Position numbers and translations under genes: made by a program. This document shows positions 20,501 to 33,990 of a stretch of DNA of 64,000 nucleotides, one piece after another; the first letter of the stretch is position 1, and every line of letters starts with the position of its first letter. Source of the DNA: Hyaloperonospora brassicae (Eukaryota > Oomycota > Peronosporomycetes > Peronosporales > Peronosporaceae); the NCBI GenBank assembly GCA_947650285.1, contig CANTFL010001372.1, positions 558,001 through 622,000 of the forward strand, in the 5' to 3' direction. The notes under the pieces are model-generated. The model was not told where the DNA came from and did not search any database. It saw only the letters and a program-made list of their open reading frames with translations.

Positions 20501-23500
20501 CGTATAAATTCAAGTCTGTTTGTTTGGCAAGACCTTAGAGGTCATACTCCACGGATCTCTGATATTTGAAAGCAAAACGATTCATCAACAAATCAAGATA
20601 ACTTTCCAAGGTGTACTTGCTGTCAAATCAAAGTTCAGTAAACCAAAGATTGTAGCAGGGTGCACTCGATACATCGAAAATGAGCGGAAGATCCAGAATT
20701 ATATGTCAAAGCTAGAGAAAAAGACCTGCCTTTATCGCGAAGACGAAACAGTGATGTGGACTATTGAACACCTCGTGCCCAGTTCGTGGATAGGTGTCAC
20801 AAACTGGCGTACGATGTATGGGCAGGTTTTCGGACGAATATTGTTTGCAACACACAGCCTTCGATCGTACCGCCATTGATGATGAGTTATCTCTAATCGT
20901 CTAAAATATGGAAGTGACGAAGGTATAGTTCACCTCGCTCCCTAAGGTTTAACAAAGGAACCGATGTTTTTTTACTCAGTGACTCGATGATCTCAGTCCC
21001 TCTTGCAAGGAGCGCAACACTATGTCGAAGCAAATGATGGTGTGTACATTACTATCAGTTGCGCGAGTAATACAACATGTCATGTAAAGCTGATGGACGT
21101 GAGGATGTCGCAGCAGATGTCGTCTTCATCATACTAGCCCAATGGCAAGTAAAAGACACACCTCGATGTTTTGATTTGATTGACACGAGTCATTCGAGCT
21201 GAAATATCGAGGTGATCATGTTAAAGACGTCCAATTCTCAGAATACCTACCGCCTTTTAATCCGAGAGTCACGAGCCTTCGTTCAGTCCGAAAAGTCTTA
21301 TTATCAAACGATTCCCGTTTGTTTACAATGTGTTCACCTAATTAGAGCTTGTGACTTGAACATTGCGGTTTGACACATATTCGATCCAAGGACAAGGGTT
21401 GACAATCTTCATGAAAAAAATGCTACGAAAGGCTTTGCGTGAATATCCCTGTGCATTGCTCAGTATCAGTCTGAAACCAAGTCGAAAATTCTGATGTGAA
21501 GGAAAGTAATTGAGTCGGTCCGTTCGCCAATTGAATGGCTCAACAGTTCTGCAGCTCATTAGTCCAAGTAATAGAAAAGACGATCATATCTTGGCAAAAT
21601 AGAAATTCACAAAGTAAGAAGTCAGCACCGTATCGACTTGTACAAGACAAAATTTATTGTGGAATGTGATCAACATCAGGAACGAAATAAAATCTGTTTA
21701 CCAGCCAGAGTTATCCAAACGATTATGCATCTTTACTATTAGACCGGCCACATCAACTAGCACCTTATATGTATCACAAATGCTTCCAAAAAAATTAACG
21801 AATAATTTTCACTTATTAAATCATATATGCCAATCTGTCAAATACACTTGCAAATATGAACTATCACAAAACCAGAGTATGCATTCGATTGCTTCATTGT
21901 CAATAGCATGGCTATGCCGCTATATAATTATTTGCAACTTCAATAGGCCGAAAGTTTAGACAGATCGACACTCCTAAACGGAGACATACATAGCAATTGA
22001 TCGGCAAGCATTTTCCTTTATAGCCGTCAAAAGTACTAATCTGTTAGATTTTTCAGCCCTATCTTTTGGGTGCTTATTTGTGATAAGCAGGCAACGGCAT
22101 CGATACAATTGTTCGTATGATATTTTCTCCACCATTTGATATTCCACGAGGCTATCACTATGTAAATTCAAAGTGCCTTTTAATAGAGCACCACCATATT
22201 ATTTAGATTTAGCATCGATTAACTTGATCATCGACTCAAATCTTAGCGTTTGCAATTCAACCGGTCAATTGTTTCGATACTTGCACTTCTTGCATGGCCA
22301 TTACACCGATAATCTATTTTTCATTTCACCTAGAAGCTGCATATCGGGAGTAAAGAAGGATGTACAAATATAATAAGAGATCCAGTACACCTCTCACAAA
22401 TTATGTAACATAACGGTCTATCAGCTGACCATACCGGCCGATTTCATACTTTTTTACTTCACCCCAACTAAATGAGATTGACGTCGGCGTTGCTGACAAT
22501 ATCAGTCGTTTTTCAAACTTAATGTCATACCCAAACACTATAATAACTGCAATTTTTATCGCTGCGTGAACATACGCTGGCGGATATACCACAGTTCCTA
22601 AATGCTTTACAAAAATCCTTCCACCGATTCAAAAAAACGTCTCACTTTCGATAATTACAATTTTAGCGATTTTATCGTCACACTGTATACATATACGCCT
22701 GTTAGATTATGAGTAGCCTTACTTCCAGAAGAAAGCAGTATCCATTGTATAAATCTCTTTTTGTAGTCTGTAAAGCTGGAACTATACCGATTAAAGTATA
22801 AACAAGATACTTAGCACCCCCGTACATACCCATGACATAGCCGGGTACAAACATGTGCAGTAAAAAGTGCAGACAGCTTTGTTAAAAGATTTCGCTTCTG
22901 ACAGGTCATGGGGATTCGAGGTCTAAGCACGAGACCAGTTTCGGGTTACGCAACGTAATTCGGTCGGCTGTCTTTTGTGACATCTTGCCAAATGGGATTT
23001 GGAGATACGGTCGTCACATGGGGTCAGTATGTGTCTTGACAGATGAGAGTGTGACAAAGAGGTGTGATCACCACATACGACTCGGCACGGTCAAGTTGTA
23101 GTGCCGACAAAAATACGTGTTGCAGTGTTAACGAACGAGATTAGTTAACGCTGATATATTGAAAATACACTGCCTATATCTTCTTCGCAAATGCAAGCCA
23201 ATAACCAAATCATTGCGAGCTTGAGAAGAGCGCCTTCTTGATATGCGGAATTAAGAGATGACAGCACAGGATAAATTGGAATGTGTAAGAACATCCGCTT
23301 GCTTATTTTTTTATCTCTACCGGTGGTGTCTACCAATATGATATCCTAGTGTAATCCGGCTGAGCAAATGCAAAGATGCTTTTCGCATGGGCATAGAGAT
23401 AAATAACAAGGTCACATGACATGTCCAATCTATCTCTATACGCGCCTCACTAAATGAAGATATATTGAAAAAATTATCGTACCACGCAAATGTACGTTTT

Positions 23501-26500
23501 CGCATTGAGAATACAAACCTGTACAAACAGTCGTACACGATATCTACCGTTGCTTCATGTATGAGAAATTACGGTGACGTACATTGTGAAGTCGTATATT
23601 TATGTTAAATACCAAATATAAACAAGGATAAGACAAGCAAATTAGAAGTAATGCTTCTGCAAAACCAAAGTAAGCACCAAATCGCGAGGTAGATCTGTTC
23701 ATAATAGTTCTAACTAGTCTTCAGATTACAAAAAACTGGTCCGCCTCACTTCGTGGTGCCACTTACTCCCTTGCTCGTGGTCCGTGGATCGTACCTGCAA
23801 AAAATTATGTCGGGTAATTTTGGTCCATAAGGCGGAAACATGCACATAATTTGGACGTCAAACATCCCATATAAACAAGCAAGACAATTTTTTATCGAGA
23901 CAATCTTGCGGCTAAATAGTATTATCATTTGACATGATATTGATGACACGAAAGCTGCAATTCTCGATCACATCAGCCGATTGCCGACCGCCATCCGCTA
24001 ATCTACAACCGTGGGAAAGGAAGTGGAACCATTGTTTATGTATTCTTTAAGCCTAAGTTATTTCTATCGGGAACTCGACACAGCAGCATTGGCAGCAAGA
24101 GCTACCCGGTATGAATTTCGGCGACCCAGATGTTAGAGCCCTTTATGCAAATGAAAATGATACGAGATATTTAAATGATCAGATTAAGCTGTTCGTGCAC
24201 ATTCGAATTTCACTGTCTTGAAAAATATAAGATAGTATTATTTGAATACAAGCTATTAAATTCACTCAATCAAAACAAATTCATCGAACCTTGAAATAGG
24301 TATAAATAATGTGATCGAGGAATAAAAGCAAATTTCGATGTAAATTCAGCGAGATTTAAAAACAAACTCCAAATTATGTACCTAAATATAATCAAAGCGT
24401 CTAGATCGATTTGTCGATCTCATAGCAACAGATGCATTTTCCGAGACTACTAAAGCTACGTGACGATTTTCTTAGAAGATTGGATTGCAGCCTGGGGCTT
24501 GCATAGCTAATTTGTCAAGAATTAATATAAATGCCGACGGTGCTAACACACCCGTACGATAATCCATCCATGAACTTGCCTCTACTAGAGCTTCTAGCAC
24601 GCAATTTTAGGTGTAGCTCTCACGAACACTTGGTCAGGATTCAATTTGCAAGTCAAATTCCAGCTAACGCCTACGAGACCATTTAAAATACGTTTTGTAT
24701 ACAAGGTGTCCTGGTGGTAAAGAATGATCATCTGCGTAAATACGGTGAGTTATAATATTCTTTAAAGAGATGGTATATATGCAAGTACAGCTACACATGG
24801 ATAAATGAAGTCATCATGAAATTTGGTCTCGAATCAGCTTCCATCCAGCTTGTGTGTCAAACATGACATTTTGTGTGCGACGCGAATTTACACGTTACTA
24901 TTCTACAAGCGCTGTCGCATACATAACGCCACCTTTGGCATATATACTTTATGTCTTAATTTCACCTTTTAATAAATGGAAGTAGCTGACTGGACACCGA
25001 TCAGGAATTTGCTAGAATTTAAATGAACCCGAGAGAAAAATACCGAGCAGCTTGCTATATATAAATGTAGCAATGCACTGAGCTGTTGCGCACGTATTCA
25101 CACCGTCTTTTAGGCGATAGATCGCGCAACTATAGCCACCATTATGCATCAAATATAAAAATAAGATTGGTGTAATGAATTATACAAAAAGAAAATCCAA
25201 AAAAACAAAGGCATAATTTATGATTGGATTGCTTTGATCCTACTAGCGGCATTACCTGATAAGTTTGGATTTAATGCTGTGAAAGGAGTAGGAATTGATG
25301 CCAAAACTTCTTATAGATGCATTTCTCACAAAACTGTTATTTGATATAATATTTTGACGTGTTTACAATATCTTGTATCACTCTCGTTGTCTAAACCCCC
25401 ACAAATGTTTGCAGCATATGGACATCATTCAGACACTGGCGAAATCATTGGAGCACAGTTTACGAAGGTTTACCGCGTATATGGTCGATCTTTTAGAAAC
25501 TGTTTTCACCAATATAATCCTTTGCAGGTAAAGATAGGCGTATCAATAGGTTTTCTTTGTATTTGTTAGTGCTAATCATGTCGCTTTACTAAGAGTAAGC
25601 AAAAAGACTTTTCTTCCAGGTAGTATCGAGACTTCCGACGACCAGGGCCTTTTACCACGCCTATTTACTATCAGCCTACCGCACTTCTTGGCCAGATTAA
25701 GATATCAACGACTCAAGACTCGAATCGAATCGACTGCGATCAAACTAAGCAATCCACGCATTGGACTGGACGGCCAAAATCGCAGATCCATTTGATTAAT
25801 CGCCAATTTGGCAAGCAATATTTTTTACAAGTGGTAAGAAAGTAAGATTAAATGGGATCAAGCGTCTAAAGGATAAAACAAGGGGTTACAAGACATATCG
25901 GGCAATCTTACGCATAAACAAACCCATACATCAATCGTTTTATAAGGGATGCGATATAGTGAAGGATATTTTTGACCCCGTGCGATCCAGAACATCGTTT
26001 AAGACCGTTACAAAGAGATCAATTTATGCCGACTAATGGGCATACAATCTAAGTACAAGAGCGCAAACGAAAACATAGGTAGAAATAGCGCCTCTGTAAA
26101 TCGACCAAGATGGGCTCAGTGCAAAATGGGGAATCAAATAAACAAATTCGAGATCGCGGCTTCCGCATAACAAAATCGTCCAATGCAAAAGGCTCTCGAA
26201 CCAGTGCATACACGTTTTCAAAATGCCCATTAATAAATTTCGCTAGCTCGCAATCTAGTCGACAATAGTGTTCAGTGGTCTATTAAACTCAAATTTTAAG
26301 AGCACTGCAGACGAAGAATGCAAGATGGCACCTTATGTAGAACAGTCAAAATCTCAGCAACACGTCGCAAATGATGAAGCCGGCACATACAATATCAGAT
26401 CCAGATTTAATCACCAAATCAAGACGATGCAGAAGGTTTGAAGGAAGACTTACAATGATGTTCATCTTCATTTGTTTTGGATAAGATTCGATTACCGACA

Positions 26501-29218
26501 GCTGTGTAGCAAGACACTTCTCGTCTCGCGAACCACACGTACTTACCATATGGTCAGAAGATCCATCAGCATACCGTCACACAGGCCATACATAAGTAGT
26601 ATATCCCGACATACAAGCAATCGTTTCTATACTCCTCATTTTTGGTAGCATTGAGAGCGGAGATGGCAGCTTAGCGATAATTGTCAAGTACTAAATGGAC
26701 ACACGTCGACATTGTAATGAGCTGGACCCGCGTGCTGTGTTCTCACTAGCGAACCTATTTCAGGTGTAGGTGCTAAAGCTGAATAAAAAAAAACCAAAAA
26801 AAAATAATAAAAATAATTATTCACTAAAAGTAAAATAAAATATATTTCCACTGACAGCAAAATCAAGTTTCACCTCGCATGACGTAGACGACATGTAAAT
26901 CAAAGCTTCGATGGCTTTAGGTTAATAGGATACTCTATCTGTTGCTCTACTTTGTGTCAAAAGTAGAGTTCCTGTTTTGGCGTGTTGTCGTCACGCCGGT
27001 CAACGTTTGGGTCAATCTCAAGCAATCTAACCAGGTACCTCTTAACGCATTGATCTCGATGGCTCGTCCTTAGATGTTTACTTGACAAGTCAATCTTATC
27101 AAATCGTTTGTTAGCCTTGAAAATAAGGAAGTAGAATCGTAAAGGAGTCGAGATGAAAGCATCTTTGTGTTTTACGTGCAAAGTCTTTTACATTTTTTTC
27201 TTGAACACAAATCCTTTTATGATAAAGCGTGTCCAACCAGAATATTTATGCATGCATCTGTAACACAAATTCTTTTCTTAATTATTATAGTTAGGGCCGC
27301 CGTATCTGTAAAATATTCAGCAATAATTACACCATAAATCCACATGATACATATGTCGCAGCATTTGGCATACGAGCACGCACCATACCTAGTGCAGGTA
27401 CGACCCTGTGCGCAGTATTGACATTATGTCCTATCTATAATTGCTAGTTTTCTCCTAAAATCATGTTGTGTAACGCCAAATTCTTCATAAGTTATGTTAT
27501 GCTATGCTCTACACGGCTTATGAATGCAGCCGTCACGGTCCCCATAGGCTATATCAAAATTCATTATACCCAGAAAAATCGATATAGACTGCCATTCATC
27601 GTCCACGAGGTACACGCACATAAGCAAGAACGCGTTATTAAGATAATTTACAAACTCGTTTTTTCGACAACTGCTGCATAACAATTGCTTTCTTCACACG
27701 TTCTGAGTCATAGTCGTAGGCATCTCGGAATCAGAAATGTCTCCATGATCTTTGACTCACCATACTCGTCCATTTATAATGGGAGCTTCTGATTGATAAT
27801 TCGGGTGTCGTCAGAAGCTTATTGAATCGGGTCGGGGTGACAGGATATATCAGAGATGCTTGCAGGCGATATATGTCAGCATCACGCTTCAGTGCGACAG
27901 TCAGCTCCGTGTCAGGTTTATGAAATACTCTTGTGTAGTTTCTGAAGCTGTCGTGCGGCCAAGCCTTTCTTCGGTTTTATACCTCGATTGAGTTTAACTC
28001 TTCATTTTTGTGTTCTTCGTCGGCCAGCACACCCACGCAAGAAGTGTATTGTTGTTGTCAGCACAGTCAACCCGCACGCCCCATTCGAAATCGAACGAAG
28101 TCACGTTTAGGTGTGCCTCGATCTTGAAATCTCTCCACTGCTTGTCAGACTGACAATGAAGGGTCCGCCGTGGATCTTTTGGAGAGGCATGATCACAACT
28201 AGTGCGGCCTCAAGTCTCGGTAAAATTGACCTGCAAGGTCGCTGAAGACAGCAGTGCGTCTCGAGTCGTTATGCTCGGCTACAACTACTTGAGCGAGACG
28301 TTTGGCAAATGTCGCATTGCGCGCGTCAAAGAGATATGTTGTTAGGAGCCAATGAGGTACGCTCAGAACGAGCAAATTTCACTTATTAAGATTGGTCTGC
28401 AGAACGAACTCGAGGGGAGGGAGCCGCAAAAGTGCTCGCTGCTGTCGCGTCGAGGCGAAAGAAGCAAAAAGCTGTGACGTCTTACTCGCGCTTTTTAGCG
28501 CAATCTTATACCATCGAAGTGCTCCCCTATTCTGGGCTTGGGCTACGATGTAGACTGGCACGTCAGCTCGTCCAAAGGATGACGACGATCCGCTATAGTA
28601 GCGTTGTCATAATTCTCGTATCCGGCTATTTGTAGTGTGTCAACCGCACCTCTTTGCGGCGGGGGGGGGTTGGCATCTAACTGTAAAGACCGATCAAAAA
28701 TACGCCAGTCTTTGGACATTTATCGAATAGCATAGTAACCTCATCACGTTTATTGCAGTCGCTGCAGCAGCAGCATACCACAAGAAGAAAGCATGGAGTG
28801 CCGATAGCCGACTGAAGTTTGTACGAACATCGCGCGATGCTGTTGTCAGACTCTTAGAACATAATTTGGCAATCTTCATTTGTTACATCAGCGACATGCC
28901 GGCTGTTCGTAAACGGATATGCACGCTGAACAGATAAAAGCTCGTTCATCACCATGTTAGCCGCCGGTACGACAACTGCCATCTTCACTTATGGGCCAGG
29001 TAAGCTATAGTCTAGCCACCCTTTACTCCAAAATTGAGCAAACATGGATCCTCTCGTCGAAACAGGATCGCAGGCTCATCTTCGAAAGCTTGCCATTGTG
29101 TAGCCCTTCCTCGGTGCATCCTCGTCCTTATCACTTCCATTGAGATTGTCCGTGACCGCCCGAGTGACCATACCGGGCAAGATGTGCGCACCATCAGTTG
29201 CTCAATCTCCACGCACTC
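17560..29218. other. Long gene-empty region, mostly AT-rich
   Basis: From about 18.3 kb to 28.3 kb the DNA is AT-rich. It contains only short open frames without recognisable domains, and I see no rRNA, tRNA or intact transposon. Weak protein-like stretches, broken by many stops, occur around 20112-20900 (plus) and 28000-28330 (minus); they look like decayed genes or transposons but cannot be named. An A-rich low-complexity run lies at 26786-26820 and a G run at 28661-28670. Confidence 0.5.
20112..20900 (+). other. Possible decayed coding relic
   Basis: Within the AT-rich stretch this segment keeps longer open pieces, for instance a 119-codon frame at 20520-20879, and a more coding-like base composition than its surroundings. 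No family was recognised and frames change repeatedly. Confidence 0.2.
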
Positions 29219-32200
29219 TTATGTCACGTAGGACGTGTTGAGCTTGGCACCAATTGCTACGGCAATGCGTGAGAATCGCAACGCGCCGCGCTTCAAAACA
29301 TCGGGTTTGTGCTTCTCGTAGGCAGCTACGGCAGTCAAAAGCTTTTCGGAAGCACCCAGTCCTGTCATGTCGGGTAGCACTGATTTGAAATTGTCGTTTG
29401 CCTTTGTGGGCGTCTCGTGCGGAGTGACAACGACAGTTGCAGCGGAGGGCTCGTCCTTCACGGCACCAGTCGCGGTAGCTGGTGCCACCACACCACCGGC
29501 TGATGCGGCAATGACGTTTGCAGCTGGTGAAGCAGCAGTTGAAGTGGGTGTCTCGGTCTTCATCGTCGCGCTTTTGTCGAGCGCAGCAGGCGTAGCCGCA
29601 GAAACCACCGATGGCGATGGTTGCGATATTGTTGTAGCCATACTCATGTTCTTAGACTGCTCGTATTCCTCAGCCAACTTGCACTGCACTAGTTGCTGAG
29701 AAATTTTGTTGATCATTTGCGCTAGGCGCTGGGCCTGATGTGCAAGTTTCGCCTGGTGCGACGGTATCTTGGCTTCGCTCTGCTGCATGATCAGCTCCTG
29801 CTGCTGCTCACGCAGCTTGGCGTGCTGTGCTGTCAGCTGGTGCTTGCGTGCTTCTGGGAGCTTGAATGTCTGGTACTGCGCGGGCGTCAATGACGCTACA
29901 CTGGTCGAAGCATTCGTTCCTGCAGAAGACAAGCGGACCGATGCCTCGACCGGAGTCTTGTGAGTAGCCTCTGAAGTCGTAGGGGGACCACCACTCTCGT
30001 TATGCGTGCTTGTGGCGGCGTGGTCATTACCTGCTGTTGCTGCAGTAGCAGATGTCACCCCCGTTGCTCCAGGCGCTGCTGTAGCATGTTGCTGCGCGTT
30101 CAGACGCGCTTGATTCTGAGCCTTCAAGTGCGCCTGCTGTTGAGCCAATAACTGTTGCCGCTGCTGTTGCTGTTGCTGTAGAAGAGCTTGTTGTTGAGCG
30201 TGTTGAGCCTGAAGCTGCTTCTGCTTTTGTTTGCGCTGTTCTTCCAGCACTTCTTGTTTCTTCGCGGCAGCAGCGGCTGCTGCAGTCTCAAGCTGCAACT
30301 TCTTCTTCTGCTCCTCCAGAAGCTTGTGCTCCGCCTCGGCCTTTTGTTGTTCTTGCATCCTCTTTTGCTGCTCATGGAGCTGCGCGAGCCGCTGGGCTTC
30401 CTGGTTATTCTTCAACTGCTCTTGGTGAGCTGCCATCGCACCACTGGTGCTGGTCGCTGCCGCAGCAGCGTGGGTTTTCGTCTTCAAACGTTCCAAAATA
30501 GGAAGCACTTGCTTATGAATGTGTGCCTCAACACGATCCAAGTCGTTCTTGTTGTTGCTTGTGACCTTTGCTGGATCCTGCTGTAAAAGTGCTATAATGC
30601 GCTTCAAGTTTACCAAGAAGGTGTGAATGCGCTCTTGCTGCTGGTTCGCAGGTTTTTGCTTCACCATGCGCTCGAACTCGCGATACACGATCACCAGATC
30701 GTCCCAGTACTTCTGTTTCATCTCTTTTAGTCTCTCCACGTATGTCTGGGTCGTGTTGCTAGACATCGCTGGTGTGGTCGATGCATTGGCTGTCGTATCG
30801 GGTGTTGACGATGCTGCTGCCGCCGTACTGCTACTGGGTAGCTGGTGCTTCAGTGCGTTATCCGCGTGCATCTGAGTCGTGTTTCGGGCACGCTGCATCT
30901 CGCGCATCGCTGCTTGTTGGGAGTGTGCAGCCACAAGCCGCTCTGTCTTCACTCCTCGCTGAGCAGCGGAAAGTGTTGGTGGCGTTTGAGTGGCTGGGAC
31001 CGTTGCAGGAGTTGTCTGCGCCATTGTCGCGTTAGAAAGAGACACCGAAGCTGGTGAAACACCATCTTGCGTAGCAGCTATCATAGCTGCTGGAGAAGCA
31101 CCACTCGTGGCGACAGCAGCTGTGGTAGCTGCGATCGAGCCTTGCTGCTGAAGCTGATGCTGCTTCTGCATCAGGTACTGCTGTTGCTTACGCTGCAATT
31201 GCTGTTGCTTGCTCTTGTGCAAATGCTGAAGTCGAGTGCGTGCAAGTTGATGCTGTTGCTGCAACGTTTGTAGTTGCTGACGACGCAGGTCAGGGGCGAC
31301 ACCTTGTTGTTGCTGCTGCTGAGATAGCTGCTGTTGCTGGTTCATATGCTGCTGGCGGAGCTGCTGCGTCTCCTGGTTCTGAGTGTGCAACAGCTGCCGC
31401 TGCTGGGCTTGAAATTGTACTTGGATGCGTTGTAGCCACTGCTGCGCCTGTTGCTGGGGTGGCGTAGCCATGTTTCCCGCGGGCGTCGTATTCGTCGTTG
31501 GAGCAGCGCTAAGTGCATTCAGCCCAGTGGTGACTCCCGAGTTGAAAACAGCCGAGACATCGACGTTTGCAGTCGCAGCTAGTGCAGCGGCGTTTTGTTG
31601 CTGAATTTGCGCCTGAGCTTGGGCTTGAGCTTGGGCTTGAGCTTGGGCTTGAGCTTGAGCTTGGGCTTGGGCCTGAGCTTGAGCCTGTGCTTGAGCTTGA
31701 GCTTGAGCTTGAGCTTGGGCTTGGGCTTGGGCTTGGGCCTGTGCCTGTGCCTGTGCCTGTGCCTGCTGAAAATTGCTCATTGCCTGGCTAGCTGCCGCAT
31801 GACTTTTCTGAAACTGCTGTGCGTTCATGGCCGGGTTCAAGTTCACGTTGAGCCCGCCCGCCATGCCGCTTGCTGTAGCGTTCACAGCATTAGACGTCAC
31901 TGCGTTGGTGGCATTGGGCATCATGTTGGCCTGCTGAATCTCACCAGCTCCTTGCTTCTTCTTGAGACTCATGATCTTCCTCTGCATCTTCATCAAGTAC
32001 GAGTTCTACCACAGACCAACAAGAGCAACAAGGAAGCACAAGTCAGCCACATGGGCTTGCCGCCTCGTCCACTGCAGCTCCCGAGCAACACAACGTACCC
32101 GGTCGGGGCTGCTGGACCACAGCATCAACTCGAACTTAGCTGCTGATCCCCATACTTTCTGCTTGTCCACTTCGCCCGAGATGCGCGCGAGTTCGTGATA

Positions 32201-32467
32201 CCTGGTAGCAGTTGCATCAAGCGGGACATGAAATGAGCACAAAAGTGTTTGAACCTGAGACAAATCACATCACATCACATCAAAGAGGGGGAAAAGGTCG
32301 ACACGAAATCTTTTTTGTTCGTGGTCGAGTTCACCCCTTTCTGACGCGCTCAGTGCTTTGCACACACTCTAAAAGTCCCTGCAAAGGAGAGGCCGAGCGC
32401 CGTACATTTCAGTGATCATCTTTTTGCGCATGTCCTCGGGGATCTCCGACCGCCACTGGCCCTCCAT
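29219..32467 (-). CDS. MED15-like Mediator tail subunit (KIX domain, glutamine-rich), three exons
   Basis: Exons (minus) 32467-32406, 32201-32156 and 32005-29219; about 964 aa; donors GTACGG and GTATGG, acceptors CCAG and GTAG, frame kept. The spliced N-terminus forms a compact KIX domain: QWRSEIPEDMRKKMI, then YHELARISGEVDKQK and YLMKMQRKIMSLKK, one piece per exon. The rest is low-complexity: Ala-Gln dipeptides (31610-31765), long Gln runs, Gln/Lys coiled-coil stretches and Ser/Thr/Ala-rich linkers, as in fungal and animal MED15. The conserved C-terminal part includes PDMTGLGASEKLLTAV. MED15 in the Mediator tail binds activation domains through KIX. The product of this gene is inferred from the KIX layout and composition; other KIX/Q-rich coactivators are less likely. 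Confidence 0.72.
31610..31765. repeat. Ala-Gln-encoding hexanucleotide repeat in the MED15-like gene
   Basis: A plus-strand array of GAGCTT/GGGCTT-like hexamers, coding on the minus strand for alternating Ala-Gln (about 26 dipeptides). Its length is expected to vary between strains. Confidence 0.88.
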
Positions 32468-33990
32468 GATGTGTCGTCCCTCGTGCTGTTCTGGCGGGTG
32501 GGCGCGGGAGACGTTAGTGGCAGACTCCAAAAGTTAAAGTGAGGGCTTCGGGACGCGGCGGATGTCAGCGTGGGGTCTGATTCGTCAAAATAGCAACTGG
32601 AACGTGTGACTGCGATTGGCGCAAACAAGAGAACACAAAAACAACTGCAGTTAAAGAGCATGTGCGCCAAATGTCTGGGGAAAGCTACACCAATGTGTGC
32701 GCTTCTTGGCACAACAAGTCAATACTTGCGGACGCTAATCAATAAGAGCTCACGCGAGTGGAATATCACGAACCAGTAATATGCACTGATCGTATTATTG
32801 TAGTGTAAGGTTCATACTGAGGCGGCGCCACAGGCGCTCAGCGCCTTCTACCTATCTCCACGCAAGCTCTCCACATCCAGGCCCAGCTTGAGTTTAGCAG
32901 AGGCACAGACTGTGAGCCGCAGCTGATGCCGGCGGCTATGTGTTTCTTCCAGAAGGTGTTGAACCGAAGCGATATGCTGGACTACGATGCAACAGGCGTC
33001 ACCAAACACAGAGCGTTTGTGCGTTTTTCGTGGTGATCTCTTGCAAGTACAGGCACGTGCGAGACGAGTCGGCATGATCTGATGCCAATTGCACTAAAGT
33101 CGGAAGCGTAAGAAGTAGGCGCGTTCTGGTGTATCGTTGTTTTATTTTGGACACGACCAATGAAAGCATGAATGTAGCGGGCAGTGTGTGCATACATAGC
33201 GACGTCATCGTGCTCGGATAGAGCGACTTACAATGGTGGAATTGCGTCGCACTTGTTGGGGTCGCATTTGATCACACATCGCTCCTCGAGTCTTCGCAAC
33301 AGTTTTGTATCAGCATTACTTTTCAGGCGCTGATGTGTACGTACGTACACATGCTTAGTATTCAGGTAACCTTTGCGCGTGTTCGCATATAATGGTCAAC
33401 TGACGCTTCGCTATTTCCCGACCGCTTATGACCTGCAGTTCGTTGTTGCTGTTGTTCTTGAACGCGTCGATCAAATATTTACTGGTCTTGATTCTTTCCC
33501 GCACTGGGATGGACAAATACGATGCAGCAGCTTGACTGACGTATATCCACACGTACTCGTAACTTGCTCACTGCGCAATTTATTCAAAGTCGACGAGCTA
33601 AAGCAAAAACTCCAGACGATACCTCTTCATCCCAGTGTCATATATGCAAGGACTGCATAGCAACTCTGTCATTGCGTATTCGCTACAGCTTCTACACACT
33701 CGTTTGTGATGTGCGTGACGAGCTTGCAGATCGGTAACAACGTGAAGTTTCGACATTTTGCATGAATTCATGTAACAAAGAAACGCGCACGATGAACTAT
33801 GCACATGCGGCTTCATAGTCATGCAGATAGTCGGCGAAGGACAATGTCGTTGCTAAAAATACACAGCCCATCGACGCAGAGTTATGTACACCGATGCATA
33901 GACCACATGGTATGTAATACTAATTCGATAGTGACGATCTCGCGTAGTCGCCCAGCACATGAATCAGGATAGTTAGACTAACTTCCAAGA
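32468..33990. other. Intergenic region with one possible exon relic
   Basis: A plus-strand frame at about 32860-33030 reads protein-like (AAMCFFQKVLNRSDMLDYDA) and ends at a stop, but no start or neighbouring exon was found, so it may be a fragment of a duplicated gene. The rest (33.1-34.0 kb) is AT-rich and shows nothing recognisable. Confidence 0.3.

Noticed and set aside
31567..32146. Plus-strand frames with Leu-Gly and Leu-Ser repeats
   Set aside because: Antisense of the Ala-Gln repeat in the MED15-like gene; composition is explained by that repeat.
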